A stretch of 64,000 bases of DNA from an uncultured Oscillospiraceae bacterium (GTDB lineage: Bacteria; Bacillota; Clostridia; Oscillospirales; Oscillospiraceae): assembly GCA_934646185.1 (NCBI GenBank), contig CAKUEH010000003.1, positions 62,001 to 126,000 on the forward strand, in the 5' to 3' direction. The notes below the pieces were generated by a model. It was given only the letters and a program-made list of their open reading frames with translations, was not told the DNA's origin and made no database searches. Positions 1 to 9,347 of this stretch are shown in pieces. The position numbers and the translations under genes were made by a program. Position 1 is the first letter of the stretch. Each line of letters starts with the position of its first letter.

Positions 1-250
1 CGGCGCAGTTTTTGCGCCGGTCAACGTCCGTCTTCCTCCTTGACTTCTTTCCTGTCTGCTTTATAATGGTGTTATGTAAATTCGTCACACGGTTTCCGCT
101 GATGCCGCAGTTCAGCACCTCAATATCCGTGCGGTTCAGGCACAGATCCGCCTGGATCAGGCAGGGATAGCCGCTGCCCACAAAAGCGCCGCTGTCATAG
201 CTGCTGCGCAGGCAATCCGTAATGGAGTCGCCTTGAAACAGAATTCTCAT
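1..250 (-). CDS. SGNH/GDSL-type hydrolase, N-terminal part (runs off window, possibly broken)
   Basis: The frame starts at the ATG at 248-250 (minus), five bases after a GGAGG, and stays open to base 1 (about 83 codons). Residues 7-11 read GDSIT, the Block I motif carrying the nucleophilic serine (Ser9) of SGNH/GDSL esterases, and residues 47-54 read NCGISGNR, the Block II glycine motif. These enzymes commonly deacetylate or de-esterify polysaccharides, which fits the adjoining GH43 gene 48 bases upstream in the same direction. From about residue 57 the sequence becomes Lys/Arg-rich and unlike the family, where a stretch leading to a GxND block is expected, and an AGGAGG lies inside this part (35-40). 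The gene may be truncated or rearranged there; bases before the window would decide. Confidence 0.65.
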   Translation of the reverse strand, partial: MRILFQGDSITDCLRSSYDSGAFVGSGYPCLIQADLCLNRTDIEVLNCGISGNRVTNLHNTIIKQTGKKSRRKTDVDRRKNCA

Positions 251-298
251 ATTGTCCTCCTGATTTTGAAGTTAGATTAGAAATGTAACGAATGCAGC

Positions 299-1345
299 CT
301 ATTCATAATCTTCAAGCCTCCACGCATCCAGCCAATCAATATAGGCCATCTCTCCGTCAAATCGAAGCGGCAGCCAGACATAGTCGGCAAGTGCGGTGTT
401 TTTGATGCCGATATCCAGCGTTTCTTTCTGCTGCTGCGGCGTATAGACGGCATTCGGATTACTGCCAAACCCGCGTTCAAAGAGGAGGCGGTATTTTTCG
501 TAGGAAAGCGACATTCTCTGCGGCAGCCAGCGATCGGCGAGTGCAATATAGAGATCCTTTTTGCCCGGAACCCGGAACACAGAGGAGATCTGTGAATGAA
601 ATGACGTGCGCGTATCATCCGCCGGATGCGGATCGCCCAGAACGCGGTACGGGCCGTGCCAGGTATCGGCGATTGCAAGCTCCGAGGAGTTCGGGAAGCA
701 CCCGGTCGTACCGGAGGTAAGAAGATAGTGCTTCCCTTTCCGGATAAAATGTGCGGGTGCTTCGCACGTATAGGGTGGGCCGAGGCGCGGAAAATGCGTG
801 CTGTAATAGCCGGTCACGTTGGTGTAGTCATCCGTCAGATCAGCACAGATCAGCTCAGAGTGGACTCGTTCAAAGAAATAGTAGGCTTTCCCATCGGGCG
901 CGACCGCAAGGTCAAAGTCGCCCGGCTCCATGCCAAGCGGCCAGAGTCCCTCGTGTACGACGGTGTATGGCCTCAGCAGCGCATCCGCAGTCAGAACTGT
1001 GCAGCCCACGGACATGACCTTCAGCCAGCAAACGTATTTTCCGGTTTTCCGATTGTATAGGATGTGCGGACGATCAACGCATTTACTTGGGTGCAGCGTA
1101 GACGCAGGATCGTCCGGCTCCGGCGGAATGATCAGGCCAAGATCGTCCCAGTTGTAAAGATCGCCTGAGACATAGCAGCGGATTCCCCAGTGCCAGATCG
1201 AATCAAGGCCAGTCGTTTTTTCCTTGTTTTCCCCATACCAGTAGTAGCGGCCGTTTTCATAGAAAATAGAGCCGCCGTGCGCATGGATCCGCTTCCCATT
1301 GGTGTCCAGCCACGGCTGCCCCGGATGAAAACTCTTGTATTTCAT
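299..1345 (-). CDS. GH43-like glycoside hydrolase (beta-xylosidase/arabinofuranosidase type)
   Basis: A 348-residue cytoplasmic protein with no signal peptide. The N-terminus (Asp-Thr-Asn-Gly then IHAHGGSIFYENGRYYWYGE) is typical of five-bladed beta-propeller GH43 enzymes and their close relatives, where the opening Asp region is the general base and repeated F-Y-W blade motifs follow (for example YYFFERVHSE and SSVFRVPGKK). Family members remove xylose, arabinose or galactose from plant polysaccharide side chains; the substrate here cannot be read from sequence. The start follows AGGAGG by about ten bases. It lies 30 bases after the MATE gene and 48 bases before the SGNH fragment, so the three form a likely operon. 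The length is complete for a single-domain GH43. Confidence 0.8.
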   Translation of the reverse strand: MKYKSFHPGQPWLDTNGKRIHAHGGSIFYENGRYYWYGENKEKTTGLDSIWHWGIRCYVSGDLYNWDDLGLIIPPEPDDPASTLHPSKCVDRPHILYNRKTGKYVCWLKVMSVGCTVLTADALLRPYTVVHEGLWPLGMEPGDFDLAVAPDGKAYYFFERVHSELICADLTDDYTNVTGYYSTHFPRLGPPYTCEAPAHFIRKGKHYLLTSGTTGCFPNSSELAIADTWHGPYRVLGDPHPADDTRTSFHSQISSVFRVPGKKDLYIALADRWLPQRMSLSYEKYRLLFERGFGSNPNAVYTPQQQKETLDIGIKNTALADYVWLPLRFDGEMAYIDWLDAWRLEDYE

Positions 1346-1375
1346 GTGATCAATCCTCCTGTGTCACAAAATATA

Positions 1376-2716
1376 TCAGTTCGCTCGTGTGTCTATTTTC
1401 GCGCATCGCCTCCCGGCACTCCAATATGCCGCAAGCAGAAAAACCGCGGCAGCAAGCCAGCCGAGCGGATAGGATAAAGAGCGGCCCAGCGCGCCGCAGC
1501 GCGGGATCAGGACGGCGGCGCAGAACGCATTCCCGATGAACTCGCCGGTGCCGGACAGCATCGCCAGCTTTCCGTGTCCGACGCTGACAAAAAACGTGCG
1601 CAGTGGGTACACAACGCCAAGCGCCAGATGCCCCAGCCCATACCAGCGCCAGTATTCCACGCCGTAAGCGATGATCTGCCGGTTCTGAAACAGCATTCCG
1701 AAATACCACGCCCCGAGCGTCCAATACAGTAGGCAGCACAGCACGCCATACAAGACGCAGCACAGAAGTGACAGCCGCAGAAAGGCCTTTGTACGCACGG
1801 CATTGCCGGCGGCGAAATTAGGCGGCAGAAACGCAAGCCCCGCCGAGGTGATGGCGCTCATGATACCGGTCAGGGGCAGACTGACACTCAAAACCGTAAT
1901 ATAATCAGACGAAAGCAAACGGTTTGCCTGAAGCGTCACGATCAGGTATCCGGCGGTACAGAAAAGATTTTGCAGCGCGATCGGCACACTGTCGCGCAGG
2001 ATCGCGGCGGTCATCGTCCAGTCTGGCCGGAAGCGTTCCGCCGTGCGGAAATAGCCTTCCCCGCGGAACAGGAACCAATAAACCAGCAGATGCAGCGACG
2101 CGCCCAACGCGCTGCTCAGCGCTGCGCCGATCAGCTTCATGCGGAAAACAGCAAGCAAAAGAACGGCGGCAAGCAGATTTGCACAGATCACGACAATATT
2201 GATCCAGAAGATTCGCCGTGAGCTGCCGATTCCGTTGACGATCGTCAAAAAGAGCGCCGCAAGCGCGGAAGGCAGATACGCGATCAGATACAAAATATAA
2301 TAAAGCCTCGCGTCAGCGCTGAACGCTGGCGGAACGTTCAGCGCATGCAGAACCGGCTCCGTGAGCAGCAGCATCAGCCCCGCGCAACCTGCACTGGCAA
2401 GTAAGACTGTGAAGCCTGCGTTTTTTATCGCGCGTGTCACAGCCGGCCGGTCGTACAGGGAAAACTGGTGCGCGATTTTGATCCACGCGGCGGTATAGAC
2501 GCTGGAAACGACATTCACGAACAGCGTCGTCGCGACGCTCAGATAACCGGTCACGGTGAAATAGGTCTGCCCCGCGTATTGGCTGTAGAGTCGGTTCGTC
2601 AGCGTCGTTGTAACGGCAAGCACAAGGTTGACGAGAATCAGCGGCGCGCAGACGCTCCAAAGCGCACGCGATGGAGAGATGCGCAGGTAGTCCGTGCTTT
2701 GTCTCGAAACTCGCAT
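1376..2716 (-). CDS. MATE-family multidrug/solute exporter
   Basis: A polytopic membrane protein of about 446 residues with roughly twelve hydrophobic segments arranged as two similar halves, the usual MATE/NorM architecture of Na+- or H+-coupled exporters. Conserved-looking stretches include the first-helix region APLILVNLVLAVTTTLTNRL and the loop NGIGSSRR. Two in-frame ATGs are possible, at 2722 and 2716; the AAGGAG is only two bases from the first and eight from the second, so 2716 is preferred. It is transcribed from the TTGACT/TATAAT promoter just upstream and precedes the GH43 gene by 30 bases. Why an exporter leads a glycan-degradation operon is unclear; export of toxic aglycones released by the enzymes is one inference. 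Confidence 0.85.
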   Translation of the reverse strand: MRVSRQSTDYLRISPSRALWSVCAPLILVNLVLAVTTTLTNRLYSQYAGQTYFTVTGYLSVATTLFVNVVSSVYTAAWIKIAHQFSLYDRPAVTRAIKNAGFTVLLASAGCAGLMLLLTEPVLHALNVPPAFSADARLYYILYLIAYLPSALAALFLTIVNGIGSSRRIFWINIVVICANLLAAVLLLAVFRMKLIGAALSSALGASLHLLVYWFLFRGEGYFRTAERFRPDWTMTAAILRDSVPIALQNLFCTAGYLIVTLQANRLLSSDYITVLSVSLPLTGIMSAITSAGLAFLPPNFAAGNAVRTKAFLRLSLLCCVLYGVLCCLLYWTLGAWYFGMLFQNRQIIAYGVEYWRWYGLGHLALGVVYPLRTFFVSVGHGKLAMLSGTGEFIGNAFCAAVLIPRCGALGRSLSYPLGWLAAAVFLLAAYWSAGRRCAKIDTRAN

Positions 2717-2765
2717 AGGCATTGCTCCTTTGCGTCAGCAAAATGTTTTGGGGATTCTGCATAGG

Positions 2766-2794
2766 ATTATAGACCGGCGATTATGAGAAGTCAA
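2766..2794 (-). promoter_or_regulatory. Sigma-A promoter for the MATE-GH43-SGNH operon
   Basis: On the minus strand TTGACT (2794-2789) is followed after 17 bases by a perfect TATAAT (2771-2766), about 50 bases before the MATE start codon. It is divergent from the LacI-gene promoter, so the 223-base gap between the two genes probably holds shared operators. Confidence 0.75.
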
Positions 2795-2823
2795 CAAATT
2801 TTGCTATACGGGTAAAATTATTC

Positions 2824-2852
2824 TTGCTTTTCCGGTTCAGAAAGGATATACT
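2824..2852 (+). promoter_or_regulatory. Sigma-A promoter for the LacI-type regulator
   Basis: TTGCTT (2824-2829), a 17-base spacer and TATACT (2847-2852) precede the regulator start by about 95 bases. A/T-rich partial palindromes around 2806-2820 and a GGATCATCC at 2870-2878 could be operators, but no match to a known LacI site was established. Confidence 0.55.
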
Positions 2853-2946
2853 GCAATCGTAGAAGGATTGGATCATCCGAAATTTCCTGATATTCTGACG
2901 GTTTTCTGTATTGATCCGGGTAGCAAAATGAAAGGAGGAAACACCC

Positions 2947-3960
2947 ATGAAGGTCACGCGCGCAGATGTAGCAAGGCTTGCGGGCGTTTCCACCGCGACG
3001 GTTTCCTATGTCCTGAACGGCTCGCGCAGCATGTCTGAAAAGACGCGGAAGCTGGTGCTGGACGCCGTTGAGCAGCTCAATTACAAGCCCGATATGATCG
3101 CGCGCAGCATGACGAAAAACGAGACCCGTCAGCTTTCCTTCATGGTCAACGATGCGACAAACCCGTTTTACGGTGAGATCATCGTCGGCTTCGAAAACGC
3201 CGCGATGGAGCGCGGATATTTCGTCAACATCTGCACCGGCAACAAGAACATCAACGATTATTTCGACAACTATATTGCCCGTCGCGTGGACGGCGTTTTT
3301 ATCGCCGCCATTCCCTACAAGTTCGACATGGCCAAGCTCTACAGCCTGACTGACAACAGCATCCGCGTCGTCGTTTCCGGCAACACCGATGTCGACCTCA
3401 AGCGCGTCAGCTCGATTGAGAGCGACTATGTCACAGCGATGGACAAAGCGGTCAGCTATCTGTACGGCCTCGGACACCGGGAGATCGCATATCTGAGCGG
3501 TCTCAGCCGGAAATTCCAGTTTGACCACCGTATCGACGGCTATCTTGCCGCAATCGAGCGTTACCAGCTCCCTTGCGGCTCGGATCTGCTGTTCGACGGC
3601 AAGCCGCCGTATCACACAGAGATCGCGGAAGGCTATGCGCTGGCGCAGGAGCTGTTAAAGTCCGAACGCCGGTTCACAGCCGTCATCTGCCTGAACGATC
3701 TGATGGCAATGGGTGCGATCTCCGCGTTTCAGGAAGCAGGGCTGCGCGTACCGGAGGATGTTTCCGTCATGGGCTTTGACGACATTCTCTTTTCGCAGGC
3801 CTGGCGGCCCTCCATCACGACAATGGCAGTTTCAAAGGCGGAATTCGGCAAAAAGGCGTTTGAATTGCTCTATACCAACATCCAGCAGGGCACGACCGGA
3901 TATTATCTGAATCAGCTGGAGCTGATCCAGCGTGCATCGACTGCGCCTCCCGGCCGGTAA
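2947..3960 (+). CDS. LacI/GalR-family transcriptional regulator
   Basis: A 337-residue protein of normal length for the family. Residues 1-50 form the LacI helix-turn-helix and hinge (ADVARLAGVSTATVSYVLNG, then NYKPDMIARSM), and the remainder is a periplasmic-binding-protein-like sugar sensor with the usual landmarks (NPFYGEI, RRVDGVFI, GHREIAYLSG, FTAVICLNDLMAMG, VPEDVSVMGFDD). It starts at an ATG after AAAGGAGGAAACACCC. It is convergent with nothing and sits 160 bases before the ABC binding-protein gene, separated by a terminator hairpin, and divergent from the MATE operon. By position it probably represses one or both flanking units until a sugar or oligosaccharide is bound. The inducer is not predictable. 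Confidence 0.92.
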   Translation: MKVTRADVARLAGVSTATVSYVLNGSRSMSEKTRKLVLDAVEQLNYKPDMIARSMTKNETRQLSFMVNDATNPFYGEIIVGFENAAMERGYFVNICTGNKNINDYFDNYIARRVDGVFIAAIPYKFDMAKLYSLTDNSIRVVVSGNTDVDLKRVSSIESDYVTAMDKAVSYLYGLGHREIAYLSGLSRKFQFDHRIDGYLAAIERYQLPCGSDLLFDGKPPYHTEIAEGYALAQELLKSERRFTAVICLNDLMAMGAISAFQEAGLRVPEDVSVMGFDDILFSQAWRPSITTMAVSKAEFGKKAFELLYTNIQQGTTGYYLNQLELIQRASTAPPGR

Positions 3961-3968
3961 TCACTTTG

Positions 3969-4000
3969 GAAATTCTACGGATCAAAACGTAGAATTTCTT
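3969..4000 (+). terminator. Rho-independent terminator after the LacI-type gene
   Basis: GAAATTCTACG (3969-3979) pairs perfectly with CGTAGAATTTC (3988-3998) around an eight-base loop, followed by TTTC. It separates the regulator from the transporter transcript. Confidence 0.65.
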
Positions 4001-4068
4001 TCAGGTTCAAAAGTTACCCGTGTAGCATATTTGAATGAAACGCCCGCAGCCTGCTCAGGCATGCAGAG

Positions 4069-4097
4069 CTGGCAGCGGCTTCAGGATACATTATAAT
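4069..4097 (+). promoter_or_regulatory. Probable promoter of the first sugar ABC/GH operon
   Basis: CTGGCA (4069-4074), a 17-base spacer and a perfect TATAAT (4092-4097) lie 23 bases before the binding-protein start. A weak -35 suggests activator dependence or repression by the adjacent LacI-type protein. Confidence 0.55.
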
Positions 4098-4120
4098 TTT
4101 AACATGAAAGGAAGCAAACA

Positions 4121-5760
4121 ATGAAAAAGATGCAAAAGTGGATCGCGCTCCTGCTTGCCGTGCTGATGCTTTCGGCGATTTTTGCGGGCTGCGCAAAACC
4201 GACGACCACCCCGGAACAGGGCGATACCCAGCAGACGGAGACGGACACACAGGGCACGGAAACTGCCAATCAGCCCGCCCCGCAGCCGCAGGAGGGCTCT
4301 GACGCGGCATGGGACACCAGTAAAAACGACGAGATCATCGTCACAGTCATCAACGGCTACTATACTGCGGGCGAAAAGAAGCTCGCCGAGGAATACACCA
4401 AGCTGCACCCGGAAACCAAGGTCACGGTCGACGTTGTTTCCGACAACGACGCTTACATGGCCAAGATGCAGTCCCTTTTTTCCGGCGACATGACCGGCAC
4501 CTCCGATATCGTTCATGCAAACTTCCTCACAAGCGCGCTGGGCGGCAACGAGGTCTGCTTCCAGAAGAACTATCTGCGTGAGCTGAGCGACGTTCTGGAT
4601 ATGCAGCACCCGTATCAGGATGGCCTTGTCCGCGACATGTACAACGACACCATTCTGACCGAGGCTCGGAACTCCTTCGGCGGCCTTGGCATCGGCGCGC
4701 TGCCGTTTGACAAGACTGGCATTTCCTTCTACTATAGTTTGAAGCGCTTGGACTCGAAGCGCCGCAGACCTGGGAAGAGCTGCTGGAAACCTGCCAGACG
4801 CTGCGCGACAACGGATACGAAAACCCGATCACCGTCGGTCAGGAAGCTTCCTGGATTCTTGCCTCGCTTGCAGACGCGGGCTTCCGCTATGAAGAAAGCG
4901 AATTCCTCGTGCAGCCCGGCGACGCGATCTATGACGCCGAGACCATGTCCGCAAACGACGGGTTTGTCTTTGACGACAACAACCTCTCCTGCGATGCCTT
5001 CACCGTGACCAGCACCGAGCGTATGCTTGCTGCCAGAAAGGATGACATCATTCATTCTGATATCAGCCGCACCTCCTGGATCGAGTTTGCAAAGCTCGCG
5101 GCATATTTCCCCGCCAACTGGATCGGCGGCGGCGCTGACAACATCACCGAGTTTGAAACGCAGGTCTCCCCCATCCTGCTCAACGGCGCGTGGAACGTCG
5201 GCCTGATTCTGGACGACATCAACAACATGCCGGAGAGTGCGCAGTTTGACTGGGCGACCTTCAACATTCCCGACTTCGCCAACGCTCCCGAGGGTTTCGG
5301 CACGAAGATGCGCGGCCTGTATGTGCTCGGCAACGTCATGGGCATTGTTCCGAAGAACGACGCCGACCACGACGCGCGTGTTCTGGACTTCTATCTGTAT
5401 TGGTACTCGCAGGCAGGCGCACAGATGTGCTATGAGGAGACGCTCTCCAACGGCAACTTTGTGCAGGGTCCGTGCATGATCAACGGCGTCGTCCTCAAGG
5501 ACGAGCTGATGGAAAAGCTGACCGGCTTTGTGGTCGAGGGCGCTGTCAAGGCGTATTCCTCCGAGCTGTGCGGCCTGTATCAGACGCAGGAGGCTGACCG
5601 CCCGATCCACAACGACCTGATCAACAAGCTGACGGCGGGCGAGATCGACATCGACACCTTCCTCGACGGTCTGGCCGTCGTGCAGGGCAACGATACTGAC
5701 GCCAAGATCGAAGCTGGCGGCTACGACCTTGACCCGTCCACCGCAGACACCGCGAAATAA
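4121..5760 (+). pseudogene. Sugar ABC transporter substrate-binding lipoprotein, frameshifted
   Basis: The N-terminal half (4121-4737, about 205 residues) has a lipoprotein signal peptide ending in the lipobox IFAGC, a Thr/Gln/Pro-rich linker and the opening of an extracellular solute-binding protein fold. At about 4736-4738 the frame shifts: upstream reads ...ISFYYS, while the family-like continuation FEALGLEAPQTWEELLETC is in the next frame from 4738 and remains open to the stop at 5760 (about 340 residues). The two parts add up to a normal family 1 binding protein. The shift equals loss of one base or of a few codons plus one base, so the gene is inactive unless this is a sequencing error. 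Its intact permeases and hydrolases follow in the same operon. Confidence 0.85.
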
Positions 5761-5773
5761 TAAAATTCCACCG

Positions 5774-5804
5774 GCCGGGGAAAAGCTCCGCGCTTTTCCC
5801 CGGC
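5774..5804 (+). promoter_or_regulatory. Intercistronic hairpin between binding-protein and permease genes
   Basis: A 13-bp perfect stem (5774-5786 with 5792-5804) with a five-base loop lies 14 bases after the binding-protein stop and 83 bases before the permease start. There is no U-run, so it more likely stabilises the binding-protein mRNA or partly attenuates read-through, as is common between binding-protein and permease genes. Confidence 0.6.
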
Positions 5805-5887
5805 TATTCTCAATAACTGCCGATCCAAGCGCAGCGCCGCTTGCTGCGTTCGGATGGGTAGTTATAAAAGACAGGAGGCTGCTGGAT

Positions 5888-6775
5888 ATGAAAAAAAGCT
5901 TTGCCGAACGATGTGTTCCGTATCTGTTCATTGCCGGAACGTTTCTGATGCTGATCGTATTCATGTATTTTTCGGTCGGTCTGGCGTTCTATACCTCGCT
6001 GACCGACCGGATGCCGGGACGGGAAACGCATTTTATCGGACTGGAAAACTATAAAGCGCTGCTTTCCGACGATATGTTCCGCATGTCGTTCCGGAATCAG
6101 GCACTTCTGAGCCTGTTTGCCGTATTCAACAGCGTCTTTTTTCCGCTGCTGGCCGCGCTGATTCTGTATCATGTCCGACGCAAAAAGCTCTCCCGCATCA
6201 TCAAGACGCTGTTTGTCATCCCGATGCTGGTGCCGAGCATCGTCGTGATCCTGATCTGGAAATACCTTTATAATCCGAATTTCGGCTTCAACAGCATTCT
6301 GAAGCTGCTGCATCTGGGCAGTCTGACGCAGAACTGGCTGAATAATTCCGATACCGCGCTGATGTGCATCATTCTGGTCGGATTTCCGTTTGTCTCCGGC
6401 ATGTATTTTCTGCTGTTCCACACCGGCATCAACAGCATCAGCCCAGAGCTTTATGACGCGGCCCGCGTGGACGGTGCGACGAGCATGGATGTCGTCCGAT
6501 ACGTGCAGATCCCCGGCGTGTGGCCGTATGTCAAGATCGTCGCAACGCTGAGTCTGATCGGAAGTCTGTCCGGCTTCGGGCAGGTCGCGGCCATGACTGC
6601 CGGCGGCCCCGGCTACAGCACCATGATCCCGGCATTGCAGATGTATAAGGTCGCGTTCGGCGATGGGCGGCACGGTTATGCGTCCGCGCTCGGTGTTGTG
6701 CTGTTTTTCGTGATCGTCATTCTGACGCTCCTCACCAATAAGGTGCTGTCCGGAAAGGGGGAGAAATCCGCATGA
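5888..6775 (+). CDS. Sugar ABC transporter permease (MalF/UgpA type)
   Basis: A 295-residue inner-membrane protein with six predicted membrane segments. The cytoplasmic EAA loop that docks the ATPase is visible as YDAARVDGATSMDVVRYVQI, near residues 185-205. The frame extends further upstream, but the ATG at 5888 is preceded by ACAGGAGG at a suitable distance and gives a typical N-terminus. It overlaps the next permease by four bases (ATGA), implying translational coupling and a heterodimeric pore. No ATPase gene is present in the window, so, as is usual for this family in Firmicutes, a shared MsmK/MalK-type ATPase encoded elsewhere is expected. The gene is intact, although its binding-protein partner is frameshifted. 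Confidence 0.9.
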   Translation: MKKSFAERCVPYLFIAGTFLMLIVFMYFSVGLAFYTSLTDRMPGRETHFIGLENYKALLSDDMFRMSFRNQALLSLFAVFNSVFFPLLAALILYHVRRKKLSRIIKTLFVIPMLVPSIVVILIWKYLYNPNFGFNSILKLLHLGSLTQNWLNNSDTALMCIILVGFPFVSGMYFLLFHTGINSISPELYDAARVDGATSMDVVRYVQIPGVWPYVKIVATLSLIGSLSGFGQVAAMTAGGPGYSTMIPALQMYKVAFGDGRHGYASALGVVLFFVIVILTLLTNKVLSGKGEKSA

Positions 6776-7608
6776 ATAAAAACGCCCCGCGCACGGCCTC
6801 CTATTGGGTCAGCCGGATCATTCTGGTCTTTCTTATCGTAACGACGTTTTTCCCGTTCGTGATGCTCCTCAACATGTCGATCAAGCCGACGGTTCTCATC
6901 ACGACAGATTTCCTCGGGCTGCCAAAGGAGCCGTACTGGCAGAATTTCAGCAAGGCGCTCAGCTTTGTCGGCCGTCCCATTCTGAACTCGTTCCTGATCT
7001 GCGGCGCATCGCTCGGGTTTATTCTGCTGCATGTTTCTCTGAGCGGCTACGCCTTCGCGCGGCTCCGGTTCAAGGGAAAGCGCTTTTTGTTCGGGATGCT
7101 GGTCGCCGTCATGATGGTGCCGACCACGATCACGATCGTGCCGCAGTATCTCATCATGCAGAAGCTCAGGCTGATCAATACCTACTGGGCGCTGATCCTG
7201 CCGTACATCGCAAGCCAGCAGGTTTTTGGCATTATGCTGGCAAAGGCCGCGTTTGAGCAGATGCCGAACGATATTTTCGAGGCGGCAAAAATCGACGGCG
7301 CAAATGAATTTTCCACCTTTCTGCGCATCGGCCTGCCGCTGCTCAAGCCCACACTGGTCACGGTCGGCATTACCGTAGTCGTCGCCATGTACAACGATTA
7401 CATCTGGCCGACGATCGCGCTGACCGGCGGCGACGATATGAAGACGTTCTGCCAGATCGTATTCAACGCGGCCTCCGGCATTGCCCGGACAGATCTCGGC
7501 CTTGTCGCAGCCTCGTTTATTCTCGGTACCATTCCGCTCATGCTCATCACATGCAGCTGCCTGAAATACTATCTGGAGGGCATGGTCGCCGGAGCCGTCA
7601 AAGGATAA
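6772..7608 (+). CDS. Sugar ABC transporter permease (MalG/UgpE type)
   Basis: A 278-residue membrane protein, the second half of the pore. It has an N-terminal helix (IILVFLIVTTFFPFVMLLNM), MalG-type features such as MVPTTITIVPQYLIMQKL, and an EAA loop IFEAAKIDGANEFSTFLRIG around residues 165-185, followed by the family-typical C-terminus YYLEGMVAGAVKG. Its start overlaps the stop of the preceding permease (ATGA). The hydrolase gene follows 14 bases later, so uptake and cleavage are co-expressed. Confidence 0.92.
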   Translation: MNKNAPRTASYWVSRIILVFLIVTTFFPFVMLLNMSIKPTVLITTDFLGLPKEPYWQNFSKALSFVGRPILNSFLICGASLGFILLHVSLSGYAFARLRFKGKRFLFGMLVAVMMVPTTITIVPQYLIMQKLRLINTYWALILPYIASQQVFGIMLAKAAFEQMPNDIFEAAKIDGANEFSTFLRIGLPLLKPTLVTVGITVVVAMYNDYIWPTIALTGGDDMKTFCQIVFNAASGIARTDLGLVAASFILGTIPLMLITCSCLKYYLEGMVAGAVKG

Positions 7609-7622
7609 CACAGGAGAACAAT

Positions 7623-9347
7623 ATGATTCAAAAAGAGGAACACACCCTTTTGCAGAAACAGGGGCTGGCGTCCCGCGCGGAAGCGGACGAACGCCGCCGC
7701 GTCTATCTGACGCCCGCAGCGGTGCTATGGGAAGCCGGGCGCGTTTCCGGCAGCAAAGCGCTGCTGGAAAACCGGTCGGTGCAGGTCGGGCTTCACAATT
7801 CCGACCGCTGCACGCTCACGAACAGCGGCATTGCCGCCTCCATTCTGCTGGACTATGGGAAAGAGCTTGCTGGCGGGCTGATGCTGAGTGTCGGCACGCT
7901 GACCGGCGCGGAAGAGGTGCGGCTGCGCATCCGGTTCGGCGAATCCGCGACGGAGGCAATGAGTGAACCGGACGGGCCCGGCGGGGCAACGAACGACCAC
8001 GCCTGCCGCGACTGGACGATTTCCGTCCGGCAGCTCAGCATGACGCCCGTCGGCGAGACTGGCTTCCGCTTTGTCCGGATCGATCTGCTGACAGAGGGTG
8101 CCGGCATGCAGCTCTGCGCGGCAAAGGCGATCCTTTTGTACCGCGACATTCCGTACCTCGGAAGCTTCTCTTGCAGCGACCCGCTTTTGAACCGGATCTG
8201 GGAGACCGGCGCGTATACCGTCCACCTCAATATGCAGCAGTATATCTGGGATGGCGTCAAGCGTGACCGGCTGGTATGGATCGGAGATCTGCACCCGGAG
8301 CTCTCTACCATCCAGGCCGTCTTCGGCGACCAGCAGATCATCCGTGACAGTCTGGATCTGGTAACGTCGCAGACGCCTGCCGATCAATGGATGAACGATA
8401 TCCCGACCTATTCCATGTGGTGGATCATCATTCAGCACGACTACTATATGCATTTCGGCGACCAGGCGTATCTGGCCCGGCAGCTGCCCTATCTCAAAAA
8501 GCTGACGAAAAATCTGTCCGCGCATATCGGCCCGGACGGAAAGGACTGTACGCCGGAAAACCGGTTTCTGGACTGGCCTACAAAGGGCGATCCCGCAGCA
8601 GTCGACATAGGGATCCAGGCGCTGCACATTCTCGCAGCGCGGGCAAGCAGCCGGATCTTCCATGCGCTTGGCGAGGAAGCACTTGCCCAGCAGGCAGAGT
8701 CCGACTGTACCCGTCTGCTGCAATACCGCCCGGAGCATTGTGCATCCAAACAGGCCGCAGCACTGGCCGCGCTGGCAGGGCTTCTCGATGCAGCTGACAC
8801 AAACGAAACCATTCTGAAAAGGGACGGCGCTGCCGGACTGTGCTGCTTCATGGGCTATTATGTGCTGCTGGCGCAGGCCACGGCACAGGATTATGCGGGC
8901 GCGCTCGACATGCTCCGCACATACTGGGGCGGCATGCTCCGGCTCGGCGCAACGACTTTCTGGGAGGATTTTGATCTTCGGTGGATGGAAAACGCTGCGC
9001 CCATCGACCGGCTTCCCCGCGCGGGCGAGATTGACGTTCACGCAACCTATGGAAAGCACTGCTACCGCGGCTTCCGACACAGTCTCTGTCACGGCTGGGC
9101 AAGCGGGCCGACCGCGTGGCTGACGCGGTTCGTGCTGGGCGTGGAGATTCTGGAGCCCGGCTGTAAGAAAATCTGCGTTTGCCCGCATCTGGACGGACTG
9201 GATTGGGCAAGGGGCAGCTACCCGACGCCGTTCGGCGTGATTAAATTGGAACACAAGCGCCTGCCGGACGGCAGCATCCGCACCGCCGTGCAGGCTCCGC
9301 CTGAGGTTGAACTTGTCTATGAAAACGCTGGAACAGGAATTTTATAA
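7623..9347 (+). CDS. GH78-like alpha-L-rhamnosidase
   Basis: A 574-residue protein with no signal peptide, so it probably acts on imported oligosaccharides. The first 180 residues are a beta-rich domain; residues 190-510 form the (alpha/alpha)6 barrel of rhamnosidase-type enzymes, with WDGVKRDRLVWIGDLHPE (about residues 203-220) corresponding to the conserved acidic active-site segment, and ATTFWEDFD plus HSLCHGWASGPTAWL typical of the subgroup. The ATG at 7623 is chosen because AGGAGA precedes it and it lies just after the permease stop. Rhamnose on pectin (rhamnogalacturonan) or plant glycosides is the expected substrate; the family assignment is firmer than the substrate. Confidence 0.8.
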   Translation: MIQKEEHTLLQKQGLASRAEADERRRVYLTPAAVLWEAGRVSGSKALLENRSVQVGLHNSDRCTLTNSGIAASILLDYGKELAGGLMLSVGTLTGAEEVRLRIRFGESATEAMSEPDGPGGATNDHACRDWTISVRQLSMTPVGETGFRFVRIDLLTEGAGMQLCAAKAILLYRDIPYLGSFSCSDPLLNRIWETGAYTVHLNMQQYIWDGVKRDRLVWIGDLHPELSTIQAVFGDQQIIRDSLDLVTSQTPADQWMNDIPTYSMWWIIIQHDYYMHFGDQAYLARQLPYLKKLTKNLSAHIGPDGKDCTPENRFLDWPTKGDPAAVDIGIQALHILAARASSRIFHALGEEALAQQAESDCTRLLQYRPEHCASKQAAALAALAGLLDAADTNETILKRDGAAGLCCFMGYYVLLAQATAQDYAGALDMLRTYWGGMLRLGATTFWEDFDLRWMENAAPIDRLPRAGEIDVHATYGKHCYRGFRHSLCHGWASGPTAWLTRFVLGVEILEPGCKKICVCPHLDGLDWARGSYPTPFGVIKLEHKRLPDGSIRTAVQAPPEVELVYENAGTGIL

